Assembly: GCF_030388665.1 (NCBI RefSeq) | Contig: NZ_CP128846.1 | Location: 7,412,001-7,476,000, forward strand | Origin: Streptomyces flavofungini | GTDB lineage: Bacteria > Actinomycetota > Actinomycetes > Streptomycetales > Streptomycetaceae | Length of the DNA stretch: 64,000 nucleotides | Reading direction: 5' to 3' | Shown: positions 49,906 to 58,843 of the stretch, piece by piece | Numbering within the stretch: the first letter of the stretch is position 1 | Layout: each line of letters begins with the position of its first letter | Program-made: the position numbers and the translations under genes | The notes under the pieces: generated by a model | Told to the model about the DNA's origin: nothing | What the model saw: only the letters and a program-made list of their open reading frames with translations | The model's database searches: none

Positions 49906-51000
49906 CTACAGGTACAAGCCCGCCTCCGCCCCGTCCCTGGCGGACGGCAGCGCGGTCGGCGACTGCCCCCGGCGCAGCGCGTACAGCTCGGCCAGGGTCG
50001 CGCCCTCGCGGGACACGCCCTCGGACGTGCCGAGCCAGTCGACGGACTCGGCGAGGGTGAGCGGGCCGACCTCGATGCGGGCCAGGCAGCGGCCGGGGCG
50101 GACCACGGCCGGGTGCAGACGCTCCAGGTCCTCGTTGGTGGTGACGCCGACGAGGACGTTGCGGCCCTGGCCGAGCAGCCCGTCCGTGAGGTTCAGGAGC
50201 CGGGAGAGGGCCTGGCCCGCCGTGTGCTTGGCCTCGCCGCGGATCAGCTCGTCGCAGTCCTCAAGGAGCAGCAGCCGCCAACGCCCCTTCGCCGTGCCGT
50301 CGTCCTCACCGATGGCGATGTCCATCAGATAGCCGACGTCGGTGAACAGCCGCTCCGGGTCGAGGACGCAGTCCACCTGGCACCAGTCGCGCCAGGACCG
50401 CGCGAGGGTGCGCAGCGCGGACGTCTTGCCGGTGCCGGGCGGCCCGTGCAGCAGCAGGAGGCGCCCCGAGATGTCCTCCGGCGTGGTCTTCATCAGCTTG
50501 TCCATGGCGTCGGCGACCGGCGCGGTGTAGTTCTCCCGCACCTCGTCCCACGTGCCCGCGGAGATCTGCCGGGTGGTGCGGTGCGGCCCGCGCCGCGGCG
50601 AGACGTACCAGAACCCCATGGTGACGTTCTCCGGCTGCGGCTCGGGGTCGTCGTGCGCCCCGTCCGTGGCCTCCTTCAGGACCCGCTCGGCGAGCTCGGC
50701 GGTGGTGGCCGTGACCGTCACGTCCGCGCCGCGGTTCCACCGGGACACCAGCAGCGTCCAGCCCTCGCCCTCGGCGAGCGTGGCGCTGCGGTCGTCGTCG
50801 CGGGCGGACCGCAGCACCGTCGCGCCGGGCGGCAGGAGCTCGGAGCCCGGCTTCACACGGTCGATGTTGGCGCTGTGCGAGAACGGCTGCTCGCCCGTCG
50901 CGAAGCGGCCGAGGAACAGCGCGTCCACGACGTCGGACGGGGAGTCGCTGTCGTCGACGTTGAGCCGGATCGGCAGGGCGTCCTGAGGGTTCGCAGACAT
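49906..51000 (-). CDS. DUF5925-containing AAA ATPase
   Basis: 364 residues. N-terminal DUF5925-like domain (~1-170) with DDSDSPSDVVDALFLGRFATG and GFWYVSPRRGPHRTTRQI; AAA core (~175-330) with Walker A LLHGPPGTGKTSALRTL, Walker B LLLLEDCDELI and sensor region VGVTTNED, and Arg finger region HPAVVRPGRC. Soluble. This combination is found mainly in actinobacteria and its substrate is unknown. ATG at 51000; divergent from the GH39-like gene (130 bp). Confidence 0.85.
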   Translation of the reverse strand: MSANPQDALPIRLNVDDSDSPSDVVDALFLGRFATGEQPFSHSANIDRVKPGSELLPPGATVLRSARDDDRSATLAEGEGWTLLVSRWNRGADVTVTATTAELAERVLKEATDGAHDDPEPQPENVTMGFWYVSPRRGPHRTTRQISAGTWDEVRENYTAPVADAMDKLMKTTPEDISGRLLLLHGPPGTGKTSALRTLARSWRDWCQVDCVLDPERLFTDVGYLMDIAIGEDDGTAKGRWRLLLLEDCDELIRGEAKHTAGQALSRLLNLTDGLLGQGRNVLVGVTTNEDLERLHPAVVRPGRCLARIEVGPLTLAESVDWLGTSEGVSREGATLAELYALRRGQSPTALPSARDGAEAGLYL

Positions 51001-51130
51001 GCCGCCATGATCCGTCACGGGTGTGCTTCCGTGCACGTGGTTTCCCCAGTGCGCCACCCCGCGCGCCGTGGAGCCGACTCTCGCGCGGAACCGCCCCTAC
51101 CGCGAGGGTACGCGGATACGCTTGCCGGTG

Positions 51131-52555
51131 ATGGGACGTCATGGGTGGCAAGTGGATGCACGGCGGTGGCGTCTGACCGCCTTCGTCGGCGTGGCGTTGG
51201 CCGCGTTGGCCCTGGTCCTGACCATGCTCACGCTGCCCGAGGGGGAGCGCGGCAGCACGGCGGGCACGACGCCGGACGGCGACAAGGTGTACGGTACACC
51301 GGCTCCGACGCGCGGTGGGACACGGCCCGAGGTCGGCTGGGGTTTCACCCACACGCAGTACAGCGCCAACGAAGGAGACGACGCGGCCGTCGGCCGCATC
51401 CAGGAACTGCTCGCCGACCGCCCCCGCCCGCTGCCGCAGATCCAGCACGTCATGGGCTGGGGCGCGGGCAACCCCGAGCCGGTCAAGGGGCGCTACGACT
51501 TCGAGGCGATGGACCACCGGATGGACTTCATCCGCGCCACCAAGGGCACGCCGGTCGTCACCCTGTGCTGCGCCCCGGACTGGATGAAGGGCGGCAAGTC
51601 CGGCTCCGACAACACGAACTGGAGCCAGGACTCCCTGGAGACCGCGCCCCGGCCCGAGCACTTCGACGACTACGCCGCGCTCGCGGCGACCGTCGCCAAG
51701 CGCTACCCCGACGTGCGGCACTTCCTCGTCTGGAACGAGCTCAAGGGCTTCTGGAACTCCGCCGAGGCCCGCTGGGACTACGAGGGCTACACCAAGCTCT
51801 ACAACCTCGTCTACCAGGCCCTGAAGAAGGTCAACAAGGACATCCAGGTCGGCGGCCCCTACCTGGTCATGGACAGCGCCGACCCGCGCGGCTCCGACGG
51901 CGCCTCGGATTCCGTCGAGGGCCCGTGGGGCCGCCTCGACAAGCGTTCCGTCGACGTCTTCACGTACTGGAACAAGCACAAGGACGGCGCCGACTTCGTG
52001 GTCGTCGACGGCGCCAGCTACACCGAGGACGACGAGCTGCTGCCCGACGAGTTCGGGGCCACCGACAAGTTCACGGCCGTCGGCCGCTGGGTGCGCGAGC
52101 AGACCGGCGACCTGCCGCTGTGGTGGGCCGAGTACTACGTGGAGCCGGGCGACCGCCAGGACAACCGCGACGAGTGGGCCGAGGAGCGCCGCGTCGCCGT
52201 GCACGCCGCCGGTCTGATGGCGATGGCGCGCGGCGGCGCGACCAGCGGCTTCTACTGGAACCCGCAGAAGCGGAGCGGCAGTTGCGCGGGCTGTCTGTGG
52301 AGCCCCACGCAGAGCGCCGACGGCGGCCGCGAACTGCCGATGCTGCGGCTCCTCTCCCGCTTCTCCGACGCCTTCCCGCCCGGCACGCGCTACGAAGAGG
52401 TGGACGTCGCCGAGGACGACGTGCCGAACGTCCGCGTGCTCGCCGACGACAAGGCCGTGCTCGTGGTGAACACGCTCGACCGGAAGATCAGCGCGAAGGT
52501 CGACGGCAAGCGGTTCGACATGGCCGGGTACGAGGTGAAGTGGCTGACGCGGTGA
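51131..52555 (+). CDS. GH39-like membrane-anchored glycoside hydrolase
   Basis: 474 residues. One N-terminal TM/signal-anchor (~13-34), then a TIM-barrel: VGWGFTHTQYSANEG, APDWM, acid/base Glu203 in VWNELKGFWN, nucleophile Glu334 in WWAEYYVE, GFYWNPQ. The fold and motifs match GH39 (beta-xylosidase/iduronidase) proteins; the polysaccharide hydrolase PslG, encoded in an exopolysaccharide locus, belongs to the same family. It is convergent with the large flippase fusion gene, so it may trim or process the polysaccharide. No strong ribosome site; a GTG at 51128 is an alternative start. Confidence 0.82.
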   Translation: MGRHGWQVDARRWRLTAFVGVALAALALVLTMLTLPEGERGSTAGTTPDGDKVYGTPAPTRGGTRPEVGWGFTHTQYSANEGDDAAVGRIQELLADRPRPLPQIQHVMGWGAGNPEPVKGRYDFEAMDHRMDFIRATKGTPVVTLCCAPDWMKGGKSGSDNTNWSQDSLETAPRPEHFDDYAALAATVAKRYPDVRHFLVWNELKGFWNSAEARWDYEGYTKLYNLVYQALKKVNKDIQVGGPYLVMDSADPRGSDGASDSVEGPWGRLDKRSVDVFTYWNKHKDGADFVVVDGASYTEDDELLPDEFGATDKFTAVGRWVREQTGDLPLWWAEYYVEPGDRQDNRDEWAEERRVAVHAAGLMAMARGGATSGFYWNPQKRSGSCAGCLWSPTQSADGGRELPMLRLLSRFSDAFPPGTRYEEVDVAEDDVPNVRVLADDKAVLVVNTLDRKISAKVDGKRFDMAGYEVKWLTR

Positions 52556-52613
52556 AACGGCTGACGCGGTGAAGCGGCTGAGGGGGTGAAGTCGTGACGC
52601 GGTGAGCCGCCTG
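52535..52613 (+). repeat. Tandem ~17-bp repeat across the GH39 stop codon
   Basis: Units GTGAAGTGGCTGACGCG (52535-52551), GTGAAACGGCTGACGCG (52552-52568) and two or three degenerate copies to 52613. The real stop (TGA at 52553-52555) lies in the second unit. The repeat length, not a multiple of 3, means copy number changes could shift the C-terminal codons. Confidence 0.75.
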
Positions 52614-52636
52614 CCCTCGGCCCGGCCCGCCGCGCG

Positions 52637-55600
52637 CTACGCCATCGTCAGGAACCGCTGGAGCAGCGACGCCACGAACACCGCGAGCAGCGGCAGCGAG
52701 AACCAGAAGCTGCTCTGCAGCCACCGCTGCTGACCCACGCTGGGCGCGGCCGCGACCCGCACCACCTCGCGTGCCGCGAGCAGCGCGATCAGCGCGAGCA
52801 CCGCGAGGGCGCCCACCACCGTCCACGGCGTCCACGTCACCTTCGGGCCGACGGCGCCGGGGTCGGCCTTCGCGACCGGCCCCTCCGGCTGCTCGCGCAG
52901 CGCGTACAGGGTCGCGTCGGCGTTGCCGTAGACCTTCTTCAGCTCGGAGCGCTTGTCGAGGTTGCGGGTGAGTCGGGTGTCCCAGTCCGCCGGATAGCCG
53001 GTGTCCATCTGGAGATAGACGGTCTGGCTGCGGTTGATCATGAGGTACGAGTTGGGGCCCGCGTCCTTGAGCGCCTTCACCAGGCCGGACACCAGGACCG
53101 GGTCGGGCGGCGCGAGCGTCGGCACGTACTCGACCTTCTCCGCGTCCTGCTTGCCCCAGGGGATCGCGGGCGTCACGTTGTTGACGGTGTCGTTGCTCAT
53201 CCACAGCAGCCGCACCGTCGGGTCGTCGTGCGCGTACACGTACTCCATGGCGGCGACCTCGCCGGTCCTGACCCGCTCGAAGGGCTCGTTGCCCCAGCGC
53301 GCCACCAGGAAGCCGCCCATCAGGACGAGGCCCGCGAGCAGCGCGGCGAGCGGCGCGAGGCTCGCCTTGTCCCGGTCGCGCTCCTTCGGGGTCGCGCCGG
53401 TGCGCGGGAACAGCGCGAGCGCGGCGAGCAGCGCGGCGCCCGGCAGCGCGAACATGAAGACGCGCAGCGCCATCTCGCCGCCGTACGACTGCATGCCGAA
53501 GCCGAGGAACGGCACGAAGGTGAGGACGAGCAGCGACACCTCGCGGTACTTGTGCCGGCGCCTGCGCAGCCAGCCCCAGCAGGCCATGGCCATCACGCCG
53601 CCGGCGAGCGCCACCCGGACGTACAGCACCAGCTTGTGCGTCGAACTGCCGCCCTCGATCCGGCCGGACACCGACGACGACACGTTGCCGCCGACGCCGC
53701 CGACACCGCCGAAGAGCTCGTCGAAGTGCCCCGACCAGTACGGCTCGGCGAAGAAGCCCAGCCAGACGGCGACCATGACGCCGCACAGCAGCGGCAGCCC
53801 GCGCAGCTCGCAGCGGCGCAGCAGGACCAGGGCGGTCAGGACGCCGAGCATGACGAACGGCGTCAGCTGGTGCGCGGGCACCGTGCCCGCGAACAGGCCC
53901 AGGAGGACGACGAGCAGCACCGCCTGCTGACGTCGGTTCGCGGGCTCGACCTCGGCCTCGCCCGGCCGCCGCTTCGTCCAGATCACCCGCGGCGCGCGGA
54001 ACCACACGAGCAGGATCGCCACGAACGCGATGTACAGGAGGTACGTGAAGCCCTGCGGCGAGAAGTAGTCCTGGCCGACCCAGCCGCTCAGGACGAAGAT
54101 CCACAGCCCGGCCCACTTGGCGCGCCAGCTCGCCCGCAGGGAGCGCGTGAGCAGCAGCATCGGGGCCAGGTAGAGGAGTTGGACGACCGTCGGCCACCAG
54201 CGGATGACCTCGGTCAGGTCCGAGACGCCGCAGGCCTCGGCGAGGAACGTGGCGGCGGCGAAGAAGCCGGGCCAGCTCCAGCGCGCGTCCAGGTCCGGCA
54301 CCGCCGTGCCGGTCCGGTCGATGTACTCGATGAAGCCCAGGTGCTGCCAGGCCGTCGCGAACCGCGGCTCGGTCTCGATCACGGCGGGCAGCGCGTGCAG
54401 GGACACGACGGTGGCGAGCAGCGTGAGCAGGAGCAGCCACCGGTGCTGCCGCTCCAGCCACAGCAGCGCCGCGAACACCCCCACGAGCAGCGCGGCGCCG
54501 ACCAGCGTGGGCAGCGGCAGCACGGAGACGATCCCGAGCCCGCCCATCCGGTCGAGGTCGTCCTCGCCGAGTCCGAACGCCGGGATCCAGTACAGGCCGA
54601 GGGCGGCGAGCAGCAGGGCGCCGAGGACGAGGGTCTTGCGGGAGGCCCGGTACGGGCGCGCGGGCGGGGCGGGGCGGGCCGGGGGAGCGGAGGCCGGGGA
54701 CGGTGGGCCGGACGGTCCGGTGGTGGACGGGTCCGTTGCGGATGGTTCGGTGGTGGACGGTCCGTTGGCGGACGGCCTCGTGGTGGACGGTCCCGTGAGG
54801 GAGGGGCCGGTGGCCGACGCTCCCGTGGCGGACGGGCCGGTGCTGGGCGGCGTGCCCGGTGAACCCCCCGTGGGCGGGGGCACGGCGACGGGGGGCGCCT
54901 TCGGGTCCGCCACGGTCGGCCAGGGCTCCTTCACGGGCAGGCCCACCGGGTCGAGGCCGCTCTCGGCGGCGGGTCGGCCCGCCGCGTCGGCGGGGCTCTC
55001 CGTGTCCGGGTGGCCCTCGGCACGCGAGTGGCTCTCGGCGTACGGCTGACTCCCGGCGTACGGGTGCCCCTCGGCGTACGGGCGGCTCCCGGCGCGCACG
55101 TCGCTCTCCGCGTCCCTTCGGTCCGCCTCGCCGACGGATTCCGTGACCGGGCCCGGCCCGGGCGAGACGCAACTCTCCGACCTGCTCGCCCTCTGCGGCG
55201 CCATCGGCCCGTCCGGCGCCTGCGACCGGCTGCCCGGCGCCTCCGACCGGTCCGAGGACCTGTCCGGGGCGGGCCGTTCCGAAGTGGACCCCTGCGAGCC
55301 CGAGCACGCGCCGGCGGCGGGCGTCGTGCGCGCCGACCGGGCCGCCCAGGTGGGCCGGTGCCCCTCCATGTCGTCCCCCCTGCCCGCTCCCACGGGCCCT
55401 CGTGCCGTCGGGCCCGGACGCACGTCCGGGCGGCGCTCCTGATGCTCCACGTCGATCTGGACCGCCAGTTGAAGTGTGTCGGAGTCCAGGGACTCGCGCA
55501 GCGCCCACGCGGGACCGTGCCGCCGCTCCTTGTCGCCGCGCTCGGCGGGCCGCTGCGGGGTGAGCTCCAGGGTGGTGGTGCCCGCGGACACGTCCCGGGT

Positions 55601-57010
55601 GCCGAGGTCCGCCAGGTCCCCGTCCGGCGCCGCGCGCTCGGCCGCCGGGGCCGCGCGCGTGATCGCGTACAGCTTGGGCGCCGCGATCGCCACGATCACC
55701 GCGAGGCTGGAGATCTCCGCGACGCCCGCGCCGGTGAGCCCCATCCGGGGCAGCAGGAGCAGCGTCAGGCCCAGCACGAGCACGCACAGCAGGCCCTGCA
55801 GCCAGGCGAGCCCGGAGGTCCGGCTCTGCGCGCGCAGGACGGCGAAGTACGTCTCCATGACCACCCGAAGGAGTGCACCCACCGCGAACCAGCGCAGCAG
55901 CGGAGTGGCCGCCTCCGAATAGCCCTGGCCGAACACGTGCAGGATGTAGGGCGCGCCCACGAAGAGGATCCCGCACACCGGGACCATGATCCGCGCCATC
56001 CGGCGCAGCGCCGCACGGGTGTTGGCGGCGAGCCGGGCCGGGTCGTGCGCGCCCTCGACGGTCAGCGAGGCGCCCATGTTGATGGCGAGCAGGTTCGTGG
56101 TGCCGCCGATGGTCGTCGCGATGTAGAAGTAGGCGTTGTCGGCGGAGCTGACCTGCGCGGCCACGATCACCGGCACCAGGTAGACCACGGCGAGCGAGCA
56201 CAGCGAACCGGTGTAGTCACCGGCGAGGAAGCGCCCCATCTCGCGCAGCGTCGGAGGCGTCGTCCTGTCCTCGGTGGCCCGCACATGGCGCGGCACGAGC
56301 CGCCGGAAGACCAGCCACCCCAGCGGCACCACCGAGAAGGCGATGGCGGCCACCCACGACACGAACACCCCGGCCGTCGGTATGGCCGCCGCGAAGACGA
56401 TCAGGAGGCCGAGCTTGACGACGGAGAACACCGTGTTGCCGACCGGCACCCACAGCGCGTTGCGCAGCCCGGTCAGGACGCCGTCCTGGAGCGTCAGGAG
56501 GGACCACGCCACCACCGCGCCGACGAAGCAGATCCCGGCCACAGGGCCGTGCAGGAAGCGGTACGAAGGGCCCCACAGGCCGAGCGTGGCCAGGAAGACC
56601 AGGGCCGCGCACGCGACGACGACGGAACTCGTCGCGTACGTACGGAAGATGAGCTTGCCGGTGGCGCGGCCCGCCACGGGGATGAAGCGGGCGAGCGCGC
56701 CCATGAGCGTCACGGCGGTGATGCCCGCGAGGAGCTTCATCGCCGCGATGGCCGCCGAACCCTGGCCGACCGCCGATTCCGAGTAGTACCGGGCGGCGGC
56801 CAGCCAGAAGCCGAGGCCGAGCAGACCGGAGATGCCGGTGTTGAGCATGAGCGCGTAGGCGTTGCGGAACAGCGGGCTCCCGCCGCCGCTCCGGCCCGCT
56901 CCGGGCAGCCGGATTCTCCGGGTCCTGCGGCACTTGCCGGACGGCGGTGCGCCGTCGGTGTGCGCGTCGGTCCCGGTGACCGCTGCCTGTGCGGTGGTCG
57001 TGTCAGACAC
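52637..57010 (-). CDS. Fusion of Wzx-like flippase and polytopic GT-C/Wzy-like domain
   Basis: 1457 residues. Part 1 (~46-450): 12-14 TM MATE/PST-type oligosaccharide flippase (NAYALMLNTGISGLLGLGFWLAA, GQGSAAIAAMKLL, LTGLRNALWVPVGN). Part 2: ~340-residue hydrophilic linker (451-790) with Pro/Ser/Thr repeats (GPSTTEPSATDPSTT) and YAExH/YAGSQ-type repeats. Part 3 (~790-1457): about 11 TMs with FIEYIDRTG, WPGFFAAATFLAE and GQDYFSPQGFTYLLY, as in actinobacterial membrane glycosyltransferase-like (GT-C) or polymerase-like proteins, plus an external loop and a final TM pair. The single frame has no stop or frameshift sign. GTG start overlaps the deacetylase stop by 8 bases. Likely flips and then joins or modifies lipid-linked glycan units. 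Confidence 0.8.
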   Translation of the reverse strand: MSDTTTAQAAVTGTDAHTDGAPPSGKCRRTRRIRLPGAGRSGGGSPLFRNAYALMLNTGISGLLGLGFWLAAARYYSESAVGQGSAAIAAMKLLAGITAVTLMGALARFIPVAGRATGKLIFRTYATSSVVVACAALVFLATLGLWGPSYRFLHGPVAGICFVGAVVAWSLLTLQDGVLTGLRNALWVPVGNTVFSVVKLGLLIVFAAAIPTAGVFVSWVAAIAFSVVPLGWLVFRRLVPRHVRATEDRTTPPTLREMGRFLAGDYTGSLCSLAVVYLVPVIVAAQVSSADNAYFYIATTIGGTTNLLAINMGASLTVEGAHDPARLAANTRAALRRMARIMVPVCGILFVGAPYILHVFGQGYSEAATPLLRWFAVGALLRVVMETYFAVLRAQSRTSGLAWLQGLLCVLVLGLTLLLLPRMGLTGAGVAEISSLAVIVAIAAPKLYAITRAAPAAERAAPDGDLADLGTRDVSAGTTTLELTPQRPAERGDKERRHGPAWALRESLDSDTLQLAVQIDVEHQERRPDVRPGPTARGPVGAGRGDDMEGHRPTWAARSARTTPAAGACSGSQGSTSERPAPDRSSDRSEAPGSRSQAPDGPMAPQRASRSESCVSPGPGPVTESVGEADRRDAESDVRAGSRPYAEGHPYAGSQPYAESHSRAEGHPDTESPADAAGRPAAESGLDPVGLPVKEPWPTVADPKAPPVAVPPPTGGSPGTPPSTGPSATGASATGPSLTGPSTTRPSANGPSTTEPSATDPSTTGPSGPPSPASAPPARPAPPARPYRASRKTLVLGALLLAALGLYWIPAFGLGEDDLDRMGGLGIVSVLPLPTLVGAALLVGVFAALLWLERQHRWLLLLTLLATVVSLHALPAVIETEPRFATAWQHLGFIEYIDRTGTAVPDLDARWSWPGFFAAATFLAEACGVSDLTEVIRWWPTVVQLLYLAPMLLLTRSLRASWRAKWAGLWIFVLSGWVGQDYFSPQGFTYLLYIAFVAILLVWFRAPRVIWTKRRPGEAEVEPANRRQQAVLLVVLLGLFAGTVPAHQLTPFVMLGVLTALVLLRRCELRGLPLLCGVMVAVWLGFFAEPYWSGHFDELFGGVGGVGGNVSSSVSGRIEGGSSTHKLVLYVRVALAGGVMAMACWGWLRRRRHKYREVSLLVLTFVPFLGFGMQSYGGEMALRVFMFALPGAALLAALALFPRTGATPKERDRDKASLAPLAALLAGLVLMGGFLVARWGNEPFERVRTGEVAAMEYVYAHDDPTVRLLWMSNDTVNNVTPAIPWGKQDAEKVEYVPTLAPPDPVLVSGLVKALKDAGPNSYLMINRSQTVYLQMDTGYPADWDTRLTRNLDKRSELKKVYGNADATLYALREQPEGPVAKADPGAVGPKVTWTPWTVVGALAVLALIALLAAREVVRVAAAPSVGQQRWLQSSFWFSLPLLAVFVASLLQRFLTMA
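54712..54850 (-). repeat. Degenerate 15-bp repeats encoding the PST-rich linker
   Basis: About nine units coding GPSxT / DPSTT / EPSAT-type pentapeptides. In frame, low complexity; likely surface-exposed linker between the two membrane modules, and prone to slippage. Confidence 0.7.
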
Positions 57011-57806
57011 GGGGGCGAGCTGCCTTCCGGCGGGCTTGTCGGGCTCTGCGGACGATGGCGTATCCCTTGCTGAGCACCCGGTCCCTGGCGAAGGACCGGA
57101 CGATCGAGCGGCCGAGCAGCATCCGTTCGAACTCCCCGATCCGGGTGCAGCGCCGCACCGTCACCCGCCGCAGCGCGTACGGGCCCTGGCAGCGCCGCGC
57201 CAGGCCGTTGCCCACGGCGAGGGACTGGCTGAACCCGGCGCCGCGGACCGCGCACCGCACCCGGCGGCTGGAGTAGCCGTAGGGGTAGGCGAACGACACC
57301 GGCGGGGTGCCGAGTTCATCGGCGAGGATCTCACGGCAGCGCACCAGCTCGAACCAGAGCGCGTCGTCGGAGAGCTGGTCCAGCTGCGGATGCGTGTGGC
57401 TGTGCCCCCCGATCTCCGTGCCGGCCGCGGCCAGTTCGCGCACCTGGTCCCAGCCGAGCATGGTGTCGAGGCCGCCGCCCGTGTCGTACTTCCCCGGCAG
57501 CCAGCCCGTCGCCACGAACAGCGTCGAGCTGAAGCCGTGCCGGGCGAGCGCCGGGAGGGCGTGCCGGTGCACGCCCTCGTAGCCGTCGTCGAAGGTGATC
57601 AGGACGGGCCGGGTCGGCAGTGGGCGTCCGGGTTGACGCCAGTGCCAGGCCAGTTGGGAGGTGGTGAGCGGGGTGCAGCCGAGGGCGCGCACCACCTCCA
57701 TCTGCTCCGCGAACGCCTCGGGCGACACGGACAGGTCGTGGGTCGCCTCGTTCGGGTGCGGCGCGACCGCGTGGTACATCAGGATCGGTATCCCGCCGGT
57801 GCTCAT
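57003..57806 (-). CDS. CE4 polysaccharide deacetylase
   Basis: 267 residues, cytoplasmic or unconventionally exported (no clear signal peptide). NodB fold: ILMYHAV (~8-14), TFDDGY with Asp73-Asp74, metal His135 and His139 in HSHTH, then FAYPYGYSS. Resembles PgaB/IcaB-type and CE4 enzymes that remove acetyl groups from GlcNAc polymers. The C-terminal ~65 residues are basic. ATG overlaps the stop of the upstream GT2 gene (ATGA); its own stop overlaps the fusion gene start. Acts within the glycan locus. Confidence 0.9.
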   Translation of the reverse strand: MSTGGIPILMYHAVAPHPNEATHDLSVSPEAFAEQMEVVRALGCTPLTTSQLAWHWRQPGRPLPTRPVLITFDDGYEGVHRHALPALARHGFSSTLFVATGWLPGKYDTGGGLDTMLGWDQVRELAAAGTEIGGHSHTHPQLDQLSDDALWFELVRCREILADELGTPPVSFAYPYGYSSRRVRCAVRGAGFSQSLAVGNGLARRCQGPYALRRVTVRRCTRIGEFERMLLGRSIVRSFARDRVLSKGYAIVRRARQARRKAARPRV

Positions 57807-58843
57807 CTGCTGCCCTCACCGCCTCTCGTACCCGTGCCGCGCGCGCCCTCGGTGCCGCGTGTCGCGGGCGACGGGCCGGACACGTCGACGACGGCGAAGG
57901 TCGCGCCGGACCGGCGCGCCCGGACGCTCCCGACGAGGTACCCACCGGCCGCCGCCACCACGCCCGCGACGATCGCGCCCGCGCGCCCGGCTCCACCGGG
58001 GCGCGCGAGCACCGCGTCCCGCAGCCCGCGGCCGACCCCGGCAGGGAGCACCCGGGTGGTGTACCGGCGCTCGGACTCCAGGCCCTTGTCGGCGCCGACG
58101 CTCCGGGACACCAGGGCCTTGGACAGGCCCTCCGCGTAGGCACGGGTGCGGAAGTAGCCGAACCGCTCCCGGGCCGCGGGCACCCGGTGGTGGATGACCG
58201 CGCGGTCGTCGATGAGCAGCACGGCGTCGGGCCGGGCGCGGGTGAGCCGGATGCACAGCTCCGTCTCCTCGCAGCCCAGCGGGCGCTTGTCGCCGTCACG
58301 GCCGATGCCGGTCGCGAAGCCGCCCGCGATCTCGAAGGCGGTGCGCCGGAAGGAGGCGTTGCCGCCGAGCACGTTGCGCACCGGGACGCGGCCCGTCGGA
58401 TGGCCCCGGTACATGCATCCGACGACCCAGTCGAACTCCTCGGGGAACCAGCGGGGCCGACGGCCCGACTCCCAGGCGGGCAGCGTGCGGCCGCCGACGG
58501 CGAGGACCCGGGGGTCCTCGTACCCGGCGGCGAAGTGGCGCAGCCAGTCCCGCTCGGCGACGGCGTCGTCGTCGAGGAAGGCGATGATCTCGCCGCTGGA
58601 CGCGGCGATGCCGGTGTTGCGGCCCGCGGACAGGCCGCGGGGGCCCGCGTTGGCGAGCACCCGCACTCCCTGTGTCTCCTTGAACTCCTTGGCCAGGCGG
58701 TCCAGGAGAGGCGTGTTGTGGTCGACCACGAGCAGGGTCTCGTGGGCGGTGTGGGACTGCGCGCGCACCGAGGCGACCGCTGCGAGGATGTCCTCCCAGC
58801 GGTCCTCGGTGTACGCGCACACGACCACCGAGATGGAGATCAA
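57803..58843 (-). CDS. Glycosyltransferase family 2 protein
   Basis: 346 residues. GT-A fold: ISISVVVCAYTEDRWEDILAAVASV, DHNTPLLDRL, GLSAGRNTGIAASSGEIIAFLDDDAV (DxD), GGNASFRRTAFE and CEETELCIRLT, the acceptor-side motif with the catalytic base. C-terminal extension with a short hydrophobic segment (GAIVAGVVAAAGGYLVGS), suggesting membrane attachment. TTG start at 58843 after GGGAGAGG, overlapping the previous stop (TTGA). Probably adds a sugar during repeat-unit assembly; donor unknown. Confidence 0.9.
   Translation of the reverse strand: MISISVVVCAYTEDRWEDILAAVASVRAQSHTAHETLLVVDHNTPLLDRLAKEFKETQGVRVLANAGPRGLSAGRNTGIAASSGEIIAFLDDDAVAERDWLRHFAAGYEDPRVLAVGGRTLPAWESGRRPRWFPEEFDWVVGCMYRGHPTGRVPVRNVLGGNASFRRTAFEIAGGFATGIGRDGDKRPLGCEETELCIRLTRARPDAVLLIDDRAVIHHRVPAARERFGYFRTRAYAEGLSKALVSRSVGADKGLESERRYTTRVLPAGVGRGLRDAVLARPGGAGRAGAIVAGVVAAAGGYLVGSVRARRSGATFAVVDVSGPSPATRGTEGARGTGTRGGEGSR

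Noticed and set aside
54712..54850. Possible frameshift joining two genes within the 1457-residue frame
   Set aside because: The linker keeps typical high-GC3 codons and contains no internal ribosome site followed by a start near the second domain, so one continuous gene is the simpler reading; sequencing error cannot be excluded.
55010..57073. Long plus-strand open frame opposite the flippase part of the fusion gene
   Set aside because: His/Arg-rich shadow; the minus-strand frame has TM helices and flippase motifs.
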